Positions 28,631 through 37,091 of a DNA stretch of 39,183 nt are shown here, piece after piece; the first letter of the stretch is position 1, and each line of letters starts with the position of its first letter. The DNA comes from Nitrospirota bacterium (GTDB taxonomy: Bacteria; Nitrospirota; Nitrospiria; Nitrospirales; Nitrospiraceae). The DNA lies in the NCBI GenBank assembly GCA_028876065.1, contig JAGWTI010000026.1, positions 1 through 39,183 of the forward strand, read 5' to 3'. Both the position numbers and the translations under genes were made by a program. Below the pieces are notes generated by a model, which had not been told where the DNA came from, did not search any database, and was given only the letters and a program-made list of their open reading frames with translations.

Positions 28631-29461
28631 ATGACGCGCATGGTGGTGTTCACCGACATGGATGGGAGCCTGCTGGATGCGGCCACCTATTCCTTCGAGC
28701 CGGCCCGTGAGGCGCTGGCCGCCCTGCGTGACCGGCACATTCCGCTGGTCCTGGTATCCAGCAAGACGAAAGCCGAGATAGAAGCGATCCGGCTTCGCCT
28801 GAACAATGCCCATCCGTTCGTCGTCGAAAACGGCGGCGGAGTCTTCATCCCCGCCGGCCTCTTCCATGTCCGGATCCCCGATGCCACGCCCCGCAGGGGG
28901 TACCAGGTCGTCGAGTTGGGAACGGCCTACGCAGGGTTGCGCCGCGCATTGAAGGAGATTGCACAGGTGGCGGGGCTCGGAGCTCGTGGTTTCGGGGACA
29001 TGTCGGTGGAAGAGGTCGCGGAGCGGACTGGCCTCACCCTGTTAGAGGCGGCCGCCGCAAAGCAGCGCGAATTTGACGAGCCCTTCGTGCTCGACGGTCC
29101 GTCCGACCGTACCGAGGAATTCCGCCGCCAGGCCGAAATGCGGGGGCTGCAATGTACCACAGGAGGGCGATTCCATCACCTGTTGGGGCGGAACGACAAG
29201 GGATCGGCCTGCCGGCTGCTCATAGACTGCTACCGCCGCCAGTTCAAGGACGATCAGGGGAACCTCATAACCGTCGCCGTCGGCGACAGCCTCAACGACG
29301 TGCCCATGCTGGCCCTGGTGGACCGGCCCGTGCTCGTGCAGAAGCCCGACGGCTCCTATGAGCCGGGGATCCGGCTCCCCAACCTGATCCTTGCGCCGGG
29401 CATCGGCCCGGTCGGCTGGAACCATGCCCTGCTGGCCCTGCTGGAACGCGTCGGGTCGTAG
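28631..29461 (+). CDS. Mannosyl-3-phosphoglycerate phosphatase-like HAD enzyme
   Basis: The 276-residue product is a HAD-superfamily phosphatase with a C2 cap. Motif I is D9-M-D11-G in VVFTDMDGSLLD, motif II is in LVLVSSKTKAEI, and the acidic motif is in VAVGDSLNDVPML. The family-specific stretches PFVVENGGGVFIP, FDEPFVLDG and GGRFHHLLG...KGSA match mannosyl-3-phosphoglycerate phosphatase (the YedP type), which produces mannosylglycerate; glucosyl-3-phosphoglycerate is an alternative substrate. The synthase gene is not in the window. The protein is cytoplasmic. ATG 28631 has GGGAG 11 nt upstream, a weak arrangement. A compatible-solute role is inferred. Confidence 0.88.
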   Translation: MTRMVVFTDMDGSLLDAATYSFEPAREALAALRDRHIPLVLVSSKTKAEIEAIRLRLNNAHPFVVENGGGVFIPAGLFHVRIPDATPRRGYQVVELGTAYAGLRRALKEIAQVAGLGARGFGDMSVEEVAERTGLTLLEAAAAKQREFDEPFVLDGPSDRTEEFRRQAEMRGLQCTTGGRFHHLLGRNDKGSACRLLIDCYRRQFKDDQGNLITVAVGDSLNDVPMLALVDRPVLVQKPDGSYEPGIRLPNLILAPGIGPVGWNHALLALLERVGS

Positions 29462-29519
29462 GGGTTCCGTGCGGGTCGGGGATCTACGGCCGCCGATGCG
29501 GCCGAGCGTCAGTCGGATG

Positions 29520-29569
29520 AAGCCAGGCGCCGCAACCCAGGCAGAGCGACGATCAGAGGCGCCTGGCTT
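29520..29569. terminator. Bidirectional terminator-type hairpin between convergent genes
   Basis: A perfect 12-bp inverted repeat, AAGCCAGGCGCC (29520-29531) with GGCGCCTGGCTT (29558-29569), encloses a 26-nt loop. It lies between the ends of two convergent genes (29461 and 29670). There is no long T-tract on either side, so the mechanism is not clear. Confidence 0.5.
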
Positions 29570-29669
29570 GACCCGACACCGGCTGAGCCCGCCATATCCG
29601 CGATGTCCTGACGCGTCAACGAGCGTCCCGGACCCCGCGACGAGCGAGCGGCCTCCCCTGCGCGCCCGC

Positions 29670-30113
29670 TTAAAACGAATGCGACGAGATGTACCGCTCC
29701 CGCTCTTCTTGCTCCTTCATCCGGTCGTACTCTTTCCTGCCCATGGCCTTGATGTGGACTTCGTCGCTATGCAGATCCTGGGGAACCACCTCGTAACAGT
29801 AGGCCCAGATTTTCTCGGCCGTCCGCTTGGGAATGCCGCCGGCGCCCGTTTCGAGCAGCACCATCAGGCGGTTCATGCTGCGGTACGTGCCGACCGCATC
29901 CCCTTTATCGACGGCGTCCTGGACGAGCCGGATTTGCTCCAGGTACGGGGCGAAGGACCCTTCTTTGGCCAGGCTCTGTTCCATCAACACCTGTTGCGTC
30001 ACCTTGTCCAGCCAGCCGGAATCATAGGCCATGGCGGAAGTCGCCTCGACGCAGAATCCCGCGAGGCTCAGCAGCCCTGCCAGCGCGACGGAACGGAACG
30101 GTAGGAATGTCAT
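29670..30113 (-). CDS. Small secreted protein, tandem paralogue A
   Basis: From ATG 30113 (AAAGGAG upstream) the 147-residue product has a signal peptide (LPFRSVALAGLLSLAGFC..., cleavage near AMA-YDS). The mature part is helical: WLDKVTQQVLMEQSLAKEG, then FAPYLEQIRLVQDAVDKGDAVGTYRSMNRL, a loop with GGIPKRTAEKIWAYCYEVVP and HSDEVHIKAM, then a charged tail. No known family, metal motif or enzyme motif is recognised; one Cys is conserved with its neighbour (AYCYEVVP). It is a close paralogue of the gene starting at 30589 and likely arose by tandem duplication. It is the last gene in the minus-strand run. Confidence 0.8.
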   Translation of the reverse strand: MTFLPFRSVALAGLLSLAGFCVEATSAMAYDSGWLDKVTQQVLMEQSLAKEGSFAPYLEQIRLVQDAVDKGDAVGTYRSMNRLMVLLETGAGGIPKRTAEKIWAYCYEVVPQDLHSDEVHIKAMGRKEYDRMKEQEERERYISSHSF

Positions 30114-30499
30114 GGGTGTCTCTCCTTTATCGATGGTTGTCAAACCGGTTAATCCAACTGTTCTCTGGACGATTGCCACCGCTCGTTGATCTCATGGGCC
30201 TTCATCTTTTGGTAGTTGTCCTTGCCGATGGCCCTGATATGGACCTCCTCGCTGTGCAGGTCGTGGGGGACCACGTCATAGCAATAGGCCCAGAGCTTCT
30301 CGGCCGTCCGCCTGGGAATGCCGCCGGCGTCCGTTTCGAGCAGCGCCATCAGGCGGTTCATGCTGCGGTACGTGCCGACCGCGTCCCCTTTATCGACGGC
30401 GTCCCGGACGAGCCGGATTTGCTCCAGGTACGGGGCGAAGGACCCTTCTTTGGCCAGACTCTGTTCCATCAGCATCCGCTGCGTCACCTTGTCCAGCCA
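29830..30499. repeat. Near-identical 185-nt direct repeat in two paralogous genes
   Basis: The blocks 29830-30014 and 30315-30499 differ at about nine positions by hand count, roughly 95 % identity. The signal-peptide parts and C-terminal ends of the two genes are far more different. The pattern is typical for gene conversion within a tandem duplicate. Confidence 0.75.
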
Positions 30500-30589
30500 G
30501 TCGGAATCGGCGGCGGCCGCCGCCCCTCCCTGGAACATCCAGAGCCCGTTCAGGACCCCGACCAATAGGACGAATGGGAACCATTTCAC
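30149..30589 (-). CDS. Small secreted protein, tandem paralogue B
   Basis: From GTG 30589, preceded by a strong GGAGGTG (complement of 30595-30601), the 146-residue product has a signal peptide (KWFPFVLLVGVLNGLWMFQG, ending near AAAA-DSD). The mature part matches its neighbour: WLDKVTQRMLMEQSLAKEG, FAPYLEQIRLVRDAVDKGD, GGIPRRTAEKLWAYCYDVVP. It then diverges to a different tail (DNYQKMKAHEINERWQSSRE). The gap to paralogue A is 35 nt, so they are likely cotranscribed. No family is recognised. The conserved Cys and the E/K-rich helices suggest a structural or binding role in the periplasm rather than an enzyme, but this is speculation. Confidence 0.8.
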   Translation of the reverse strand: MKWFPFVLLVGVLNGLWMFQGGAAAAADSDWLDKVTQRMLMEQSLAKEGSFAPYLEQIRLVRDAVDKGDAVGTYRSMNRLMALLETDAGGIPRRTAEKLWAYCYDVVPHDLHSEEVHIRAIGKDNYQKMKAHEINERWQSSREQLD

Positions 30590-30904
30590 CGTCACACCTC
30601 CTTTCCTGTTACGCCCGGTTGTCCGCCCATGTGAGCGCGATTCCATTCCGTCCCTAAGCAGGAGCCATGCCGAACAGCAAGCCCGGCGGCGCACGTTCTA
30701 TCTCGTTGAAAATCCGGAGATGCGCGTGTGGCTTGTCGGCGGGACGAAGGATGGCCGCCGCAGGCCGCGATTAGTCGCGGCCCGCGGAAGGCCTAGCGCC
30801 ACGATATGTCGCGGCCACGGCCGGGAGCCGGTGGAGACAAGGTCGCTCTATCGGGGTTCGTGATGGTTGGGAACGATGCGAGGCGGCGCGTGGCGAGCCG
30901 TTCG
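30590..30904. other. Gene-free stretch
   Basis: I see no gene in these 315 bases on either strand; open frames here have no start signal or coding character. The first 15 bases hold the Shine-Dalgarno of paralogue B (complement of 30595-30601). A promoter for the paralogue pair may lie here, but I found no convincing boxes. Confidence 0.5.
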
Positions 30905-30948
30905 GCGGGATCGCGCATGGAACCGTCCGATGGACGGCGCGATCCCGC
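30905..30948 (-). terminator. Hairpin directly after the GAF sigma-54 activator
   Basis: A perfect 12-bp inverted repeat GCGGGATCGCGC (30905-30916) and GCGCGATCCCGC (30937-30948) encloses a second small inverted repeat CCGTCC/GGACGG (30923-30937). It starts 5 nt after the stop of the upstream gene. There is no T-tract, so it may be a Rho-dependent end or an mRNA-stabilising structure. Confidence 0.55.
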
Positions 30949-30952
30949 GCGA

Positions 30953-32572
30953 TCAGAGCTGTGCAGGCCGTTGAATGCGATGTTTCTTGAGGCGGCTGCG
31001 CAGCGTGCTGGGCAGGAGCCCCAGACGGGCCGCGGCTCCGTCCCGGCCTTCGATCTTCCACTGGCATTCCGCGAGGACCCGGCACAGGTGAGCCCGCTCC
31101 ACGCTGTCCAGTCTAGTGGCCGTGTCGGGACGGTCGGGGGAGGAAGCGGGGCCAAAGACGCCCTCCTCGATCGTGACCGGCGAGGTCCGCGTCAGGATGC
31201 AGGCCCGCTCGATCACGTTCTGGAGTTCACGCACGTTTCCCGGCCAGTCGTACCGGATCAGCCGCTGCAAGGAGGTCGGCTCCATCTCCAGCGGGGGCCG
31301 CTTGAGCTTGTCCCCGAACAATCGCAAAAAATGCCCGACCAGCACGGGGATGTCCTCCGGCCGTTGACGGAGCGGAGGGATCGTGATCGGAAACACGTTC
31401 AACCGGTAGAAGAGGTCCGAGCGGAACTGGCGCTGCGCGATCAAGGCCGGCAGGTTCGCATTGGTCGCGGCGACGATGCGGACGTCGACCTTCAGGGGTT
31501 TGGTGCCGCCGACTCGATCCACCACACCGTCCTGCAGCACCCGCAGGAGCTTGGCCTGCGCGTCCAGCGGCAACTCTCCCACCTCGTCGAGAAAGAGCGT
31601 GCCCCCGTCGGCCAGTTCGAACCGCCCCGCCTTCCGCTGGTCCGCGCCGCTGAAGGCGCCGCGCTCGTGGCCGAACAATTCGCTCTCCACCAATCCGGCG
31701 GGCATCGCCGCGCAATTGATGCGCACGAAGGGTTTGGCGCGCCGCGGGCTGGCGTCGTGAATGGCCTGGGCCAGCAATTCCTTCCCGGTCCCTGTTTCAC
31801 CGGTGACCAACACCGCCGCGGTCGTCGGCGCCACTTCCTGGGCCAGCGCGAGGACATTCTGGATCGCCCGGCTCGCGCCCAGGATGACGCCGAAGTGCAA
31901 CGTCTGTTTCAGCTGCTCCGCGAGGTACAGATTCTCCCGGGTCAGCTGTTCCCGCAAGCGATTGATCTGATCGTAGGCCCGGACGTGGTCGATGGCGAAG
32001 GCGATTTGCGAGGCGACTTGCAGGAGAAAGTCGAGATCGCCCGGACTGGGATCGCCGGCCTCGACGCTTCCGATGTTCAACGTCCCGATGCAGCAGTCGT
32101 GGATCAGCAGGGGTAGATTGATCATGCGCCCCAACCCCTCTTGCGCGTACCACTCGTCTTCGAGAAAGACCTGCGCGCGCTGCAAGTCCGGCCGAACATG
32201 CGGACGCCGATGCTCATACACCCACCCCACGGCACTGCCCTGTTTGGGAATGCTCGCATCGGGATGCAGCACGACTTTCGCCAATTGCGTTTCGACCTGG
32301 TAAAAGTGAAACGCTTGGGCCTCGGGATCGAATAGGGTGATGCCGGCTCGCGCCCAGGGGATCACGGCCTTTACCTGTTCCGTGATGGCTTGATAGAGGC
32401 TCGGCGTCGAGCGCTGGGAGTTGAGCACATTGGTCACGGCCAGCAAGGCCCGATACTGGAGCGCCATGCGATCCACGTCAGCGATCACCGATTCACCTCC
32501 CGTTGCCATCATCGTCATATCGTCGCCGCTGTCGGCGTTCCTGCCCTCCGCCGGAGCCGCCCTTCGCGCCAT
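30953..32572 (-). CDS. GAF-domain sigma-54-dependent activator
   Basis: From ATG 32572 (GGAAGG 6 nt upstream) the 539-residue product has a GAF domain (about residues 30-195, with CCIGTLNIGS) instead of a receiver, so it senses a small ligand or redox/metal signal rather than phosphorylation. A linker leads to the AAA+ domain (225-460), with Walker A GETGTGKE, the sigma-54 loop GAFSGA, Walker B GGTLFLDEVGE and the arginine region DLFYRLNVFPI. A Fis-type helix-turn-helix ends the protein (DGAAARLGLLPSTLRSRLKK). The architecture is that of FhlA-like proteins. It follows the metal pump gene by 135 nt on the same strand and may regulate it. The frame is open to 32599. Confidence 0.92.
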   Translation of the reverse strand: MARRAAPAEGRNADSGDDMTMMATGGESVIADVDRMALQYRALLAVTNVLNSQRSTPSLYQAITEQVKAVIPWARAGITLFDPEAQAFHFYQVETQLAKVVLHPDASIPKQGSAVGWVYEHRRPHVRPDLQRAQVFLEDEWYAQEGLGRMINLPLLIHDCCIGTLNIGSVEAGDPSPGDLDFLLQVASQIAFAIDHVRAYDQINRLREQLTRENLYLAEQLKQTLHFGVILGASRAIQNVLALAQEVAPTTAAVLVTGETGTGKELLAQAIHDASPRRAKPFVRINCAAMPAGLVESELFGHERGAFSGADQRKAGRFELADGGTLFLDEVGELPLDAQAKLLRVLQDGVVDRVGGTKPLKVDVRIVAATNANLPALIAQRQFRSDLFYRLNVFPITIPPLRQRPEDIPVLVGHFLRLFGDKLKRPPLEMEPTSLQRLIRYDWPGNVRELQNVIERACILTRTSPVTIEEGVFGPASSPDRPDTATRLDSVERAHLCRVLAECQWKIEGRDGAAARLGLLPSTLRSRLKKHRIQRPAQL

Positions 32573-32707
32573 ATCGTGCCTTCCAGGAGAGCCCACCATA
32601 CGACGGAGGGTTTCCGGGCACTATGACGCAGATCATATCTGCGCCTACCGCCACGCCGGTGAAAGAGACGGGCCGCCGGTAAGGGCTCGGCCACGAGCCG
32701 CGGCCGA

Positions 32708-35700
32708 TCATCGCGCTGCGGCGTCCTTCGGCTCCTCGAACCAGCGGTACAACGCCGGAAGGACGATCAAGGTCAGCAGCGTCGAGCTGACCAACCCGCC
32801 GATCACCACGAGGGCCAGCGGCCGCTGCACTTCGGCTCCGATCCCCTGGGCAAAGGCCATCGGCAGGAGCCCCAGCAGCGTGACCAGGGCGGTCATCAGC
32901 ACCGGTCGAAGCCGCAGGACGCACCCGGTCACGATCGCGTCGTCGCCTTCCAAACCGTCCTGGCGCAGCGTGTTGATGCAGGACACCAGCACGATCCCGT
33001 TCAACACCGCCACCCCGAACAGAGCAATGAAGCCGACGGACGCCGGCACGCTGAGATATTCCCCGGTCAGCCACAGGGCGACGATGCCGCCGATCAGCGA
33101 AAACGGCAGGTTCAAAATGATCAGCCCGGCATAGCGGACCGAGTTGAACGCGGAGAACAGCAGCAGGAAGATCAGGCCGATGGTGGCGGGCACGATGATC
33201 CGCAGGCGGGCCATGGCGCGCTGCATGTTTTCAAACGCCCCGCCCCAGGTGACCGTGTAGCCGGGCGGCAACGCCAGGTTGGCCTCCAGCTTCCGCTGCC
33301 CCTCCTCCACCACGCTGCCGATGTCCCGTCCCACCACGTTGAGTCCGATCACGATCCGCCGGCGCACCTGCTCCCGGCCGATCCGCACCGGCCCCTCCTG
33401 CACTTCGATGGTCGCCAGATCGCTCAGGGGAATGAGCGCGCCCGACGGGTCCTTGATGAGGATGTTTCCGATGGCCTCCACGCTGTTGCGTTGCGGCTCC
33501 GGGAACCGGACGACCAAGGCGAACCGGCGCTCCCCCTCCAGCACCTTCGTCGCCGGCTTGCCGGCGACGGCGGTTTCGATGATTTCCTGAATGTCCGCGA
33601 CGTTGATCCCGTGGCGGGCGATCCGATGGCGGTCGATCTCGACCGTCAAATAGGATTGCCCGGTCACCTGTTCCACCTTGACGTCCTTGACCCCCTTGAC
33701 CGTCTTCATGATCGCTTCGATCTGCTCGGCCTTCGTTTTGAGCAGGCCCAGGTCGTCGCCGAACAGCTTGATCGCGATTTCCGATTTGACCCCGGAAATC
33801 AACTCGTCCACCCGCTGCTGAATCGGCTGGCTCATCAGGACCGAGATGCCCAGCACCTCGGCCAGCCGTTGACGCATGGCATCCACCAACTCGGCCTTGG
33901 TCCCGGCGGTCGTCCAGGTCTCGCGCGGATGCAGGGTGACCACCGGGTCGCTTTCATTCGGATCCATCGGGTCGTTGGCGATTTCCGGCCGGCCGATCTT
34001 GCCGACGACCATCCGGACCTCGGGAAATGCCAGGATGGCCTGATGCGCCCGCTTTTCCAGCTCGATGGACTCGTCCAGCGACACGCTCGGCAGCCGGACG
34101 ATCTGGGGGGTCAGCGCGCCTTCGTCCAGAATCGGGATAAATTCCGTTCCGAGACTCGGCACCAGCAACAGACTGGCGGTCAACAACGCGACGGCGCCGC
34201 CCAGCACCTGCGCACGATGCCGCAACGCCCACCGCAGCGCCGGCACGTAGACCCGCTTGGCCCACCGGACCGGCAGGGTGTCGTCCTCGCGCCCCGGCTT
34301 CATCGCCAGGGCGCAGAGCACGGGGGAGAGCGTCAAGGACAGGCCCAGCGAGACCAGCAGGGCGATCATGATGGTATGCGCCATCGGCGCGAACAGCTTG
34401 CCCTCCATGCCCTGCAGGGAGAACAGCGGCAGAAACACGATGATGATGATCACGACGCCGAAGACCACCGGCTGGCCGACTTCCCTGGAGGCGCGCAGCA
34501 CGATCTCCCACCGGCCGGCGGCCTCGCCGCGATGCGCGGACAGCTGGCGATAGACGTTTTCCACCAGCACCACCGATCCGTCCACCATCATGCCGATCGC
34601 GATGGCCAGGCCGCCCAGCGACATGAGGTTGGCCGACAGGCCGACCTGCCCCATGACGATGAAGGTGGCCAGCGGCGCGATCAACAGGGTCGCCGACACG
34701 ATCAACGCGCTCCGCACATTGCCCAAGAACGCGAACAGGACCAGCACCACGAAGACGATCCCTTCGAGCAGCGCCTTGCGCACCGTGTGGAGCGCGGCGG
34801 TCACCAACTCGCTGCGATCGTAATACGGCACGATCCGGAGTCCTCCGGGCAGCGCGCGGCTGAGGTGCAGCTCGTCCACCTTCCGTTTGACCGCGTCCAC
34901 CACCTCGCGGGCATTGGCCCCGCGCAGCATCAGCACGATGCCGGACACCGCCTCCTGCTTGCCGTTCAGCACCGCGGCGCCGTAGCGCACGGCATGGCCG
35001 ATCCGGACCTCCGCCACGTCCCGCACGAACACCGGCGTGCCGCGCGCTTCCTTGACCACGATGTTCTCGATGTCCTCGACCGTCCTGATCAGGCCGACGC
35101 CGCGGACGATGTACTGTTCGGCCTGCTGCTTCAGGATGTTGCCGCCCGCGTTGGCGTTGTTCTTCGCCACCGCGTCGAAGACGTCGTGCAGCGCCAGGTC
35201 GTACTTGCGCAGCGCCGCGGGATTCACCAGCACCTGGTACTGCTTCACGAACCCGCCGATCGAGTTCACGTCGATGACGCCCGGCACGCTCTTGAGGAGC
35301 GGGCGGATCGTCCAATCCTGCACGGTCCGCTGCTCCATGAGCCGTCGCTCGTGCCCCGCCGCATCCCCCGCGTCGTCCGGTCCGGCCAGGACGTACTGAT
35401 ACACTTCGCCGAGCCCCGTCGTGACGGGCGCCAGCAGCGGGACGACTCCGTCCGGCAAGCGATCCCCGGCCTCGATCAGCCGCTCGAGCACCAGTTGCCG
35501 GGCGAAATACACGTCCATGTCGTCCCGAAAAACCGCGGTGACCTGGGCGAGGCCGAATTTGGACAGCGAGCGGATCTCGGTCAGACCCGGCAACCCGGTC
35601 ATCTGCAGCTCGATGGGAAAAGTGATGAGCCGCTCCACTTCGACCGGCGACAGTCCGTGCGCTTCGGCCAGGACCTGCACCTGGACGTTCGTCACGTCCG

Positions 35701-35818
35701 GAAAGGCGTCGATCGCGAGGAACTGAAAGGCGTAGAGCCCGCCGCCCGCGAGGACGCAGGCCAGGACCACCACCAACACCCGTTGACGAAGCGAGAAGGC
35801 CAGCAGCGCGTCGATCAT
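32708..35818 (-). CDS. Heavy-metal efflux RND pump (CzcA/CusA family)
   Basis: This inner-membrane proton-driven pump exports metal ions through a tripartite channel. The 1036-residue length is typical. Conserved family stretches are AIDAFPDVTNVQVQV, PVEVERLITFPIELQMTGLP, the TM4 proton-relay GGLAIAIGMMVDGSVVLVEN, with the Asp and Glu kept, and DELISGVKSEIAIKLFGDDL. By eye, the methionine triad of CusA-type copper/silver pumps is absent (E in VDELISG where CusA has Met), so a divalent substrate is more likely; the first Asp of the CzcA relay (DFG) is also missing. It overlaps the adaptor gene by 4 nt (ATGA). Substrate is not settled. Confidence 0.93.
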   Translation of the reverse strand: MIDALLAFSLRQRVLVVVLACVLAGGGLYAFQFLAIDAFPDVTNVQVQVLAEAHGLSPVEVERLITFPIELQMTGLPGLTEIRSLSKFGLAQVTAVFRDDMDVYFARQLVLERLIEAGDRLPDGVVPLLAPVTTGLGEVYQYVLAGPDDAGDAAGHERRLMEQRTVQDWTIRPLLKSVPGVIDVNSIGGFVKQYQVLVNPAALRKYDLALHDVFDAVAKNNANAGGNILKQQAEQYIVRGVGLIRTVEDIENIVVKEARGTPVFVRDVAEVRIGHAVRYGAAVLNGKQEAVSGIVLMLRGANAREVVDAVKRKVDELHLSRALPGGLRIVPYYDRSELVTAALHTVRKALLEGIVFVVLVLFAFLGNVRSALIVSATLLIAPLATFIVMGQVGLSANLMSLGGLAIAIGMMVDGSVVLVENVYRQLSAHRGEAAGRWEIVLRASREVGQPVVFGVVIIIIVFLPLFSLQGMEGKLFAPMAHTIMIALLVSLGLSLTLSPVLCALAMKPGREDDTLPVRWAKRVYVPALRWALRHRAQVLGGAVALLTASLLLVPSLGTEFIPILDEGALTPQIVRLPSVSLDESIELEKRAHQAILAFPEVRMVVGKIGRPEIANDPMDPNESDPVVTLHPRETWTTAGTKAELVDAMRQRLAEVLGISVLMSQPIQQRVDELISGVKSEIAIKLFGDDLGLLKTKAEQIEAIMKTVKGVKDVKVEQVTGQSYLTVEIDRHRIARHGINVADIQEIIETAVAGKPATKVLEGERRFALVVRFPEPQRNSVEAIGNILIKDPSGALIPLSDLATIEVQEGPVRIGREQVRRRIVIGLNVVGRDIGSVVEEGQRKLEANLALPPGYTVTWGGAFENMQRAMARLRIIVPATIGLIFLLLFSAFNSVRYAGLIILNLPFSLIGGIVALWLTGEYLSVPASVGFIALFGVAVLNGIVLVSCINTLRQDGLEGDDAIVTGCVLRLRPVLMTALVTLLGLLPMAFAQGIGAEVQRPLALVVIGGLVSSTLLTLIVLPALYRWFEEPKDAAAR

Positions 35819-37050
35819 TCGGCACGCTCACCCTGTTGCTGCTTGACCAGTTCGGACTTGAGCAGGAACGCGCCGCGGACGACGACCGCTTCTCCTTCCC
35901 GGAGCCCGTCCAACACCTTGACCTGCTCGCCGCTCCCGGCATCGAGCGTGACGACCCGCCGGACGAACTGCTGCGGGTCGAGCTGTACGAAGACGACCGG
36001 ATGGCCCTCGTCCCGCAGAACGGCCGAGGAGGGGAGCGCGAGCACGCCCGCCTCCGGGTCGGCATAGATCCGGACGGAGGCGAACATCTCGGGCTTCAGC
36101 CGCCCCTGCGGATTCGGCACCTCGACCCGGACCTGCATGGTGCGCGTGGCCGGGTCCAGGACATCGCCCACGTAGGTCATCGTGCCCTGGAGGACCTCGT
36201 TCGGGTACGCCGCGACGAGCACGTCCACGCGGCGATCCAGGTCCGCGGAGCGGAGAATGTACGGAATATCCTTCTCCGGGACGTTGGCCAGCACCCAGAC
36301 GTTCGAGAGATCCGCCACCACGAACAACTTGTCGCTCGTATCGACGACCTCGCCCCTGGTCAGGCTCCGGGCGATGATACGGCCCGCGAACGGCGCATGG
36401 ATGGGCACGTAGGAGCGGATGGCGTCCTCTCGCTCGATGCGCTCGACTTCCTTCCCATCCATCCCCAACAGGTGGAGACGATCGCGCGCCTCGCGGGCTT
36501 CCGCGCGGGCGCTGATCAGCTCGCCCTGCCGGCGCTGGAACTCGCTGCGCCCGATCACCTTCTCTTTCAGGAGAAGCTCGGCCCGCTCGAAGGCCTGCTC
36601 GGCCAGATGCAGCTTGGCGGCGGCCTTGAGATGCGACGATTGGGCCATGCCCAGTTCGCTGCTGTCCAAAATCGCCAGCAGCTGGCCCGCCGTCACCTCC
36701 TGCCCTCGATCCGCATAGACGTCGATGGCCCGGCCTCGCACCAGGGCCGTGATCTCCGCCACGTTGTTTTCGTTCGGCTGCACGGTGCCGGGAAAGTCCC
36801 GATGGTGCCGGAATTCGCCTCTGGCGACCGGCCTGACTTCGATCCCGGCCTGCGCCGCCACCTCCGGCTTGAGCCGGACGATCCCGGCCGCCGGCGTCTC
36901 CACCGGCTTGGCGCCGGTCGCATCGTCGGGGGCCGTGTCACAGCCCGCACTCCATCCCATAAGAACCGCGACGGCGCACCATCGCACCAGCCGCGCCGGC
37001 GTCATCCCGCAACGACGACCGGGCCGTCCGCCCGGTTGCTCACCACCCAC
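35815..37050 (-). CDS. RND efflux periplasmic adaptor (CzcB/CusB type), lipoprotein
   Basis: From GTG 37050 the product has 411 residues; GGAGGT (complement of 37057-37062) is 6 nt upstream, better than the internal ATG 37005. A lipoprotein signal follows (VRWCAVAVLMGWSAGC, lipid Cys in SAGC), so the adaptor is membrane-anchored. The barrel-sandwich hybrid halves are VRGRAIDVYADRGQEVTAGQ and SYVPIHAPFAGRIIARSLTRGEVVD, enclosing a long hairpin helix (SHLKAAAKLHLAEQAFERAE). The membrane-proximal domain ends with LLKSELVKQQQGERAE. No His- or Met-rich metal motif is seen at the N-terminus. Its stop overlaps the pump start, showing tight coupling. Confidence 0.92.
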   Translation of the reverse strand: MGGEQPGGRPGRRCGMTPARLVRWCAVAVLMGWSAGCDTAPDDATGAKPVETPAAGIVRLKPEVAAQAGIEVRPVARGEFRHHRDFPGTVQPNENNVAEITALVRGRAIDVYADRGQEVTAGQLLAILDSSELGMAQSSHLKAAAKLHLAEQAFERAELLLKEKVIGRSEFQRRQGELISARAEAREARDRLHLLGMDGKEVERIEREDAIRSYVPIHAPFAGRIIARSLTRGEVVDTSDKLFVVADLSNVWVLANVPEKDIPYILRSADLDRRVDVLVAAYPNEVLQGTMTYVGDVLDPATRTMQVRVEVPNPQGRLKPEMFASVRIYADPEAGVLALPSSAVLRDEGHPVVFVQLDPQQFVRRVVTLDAGSGEQVKVLDGLREGEAVVVRGAFLLKSELVKQQQGERAE

Positions 37051-37091
37051 GTTCAGACCTCCTTTTTCCGATCCACCGTCGGTCGCCGGCG

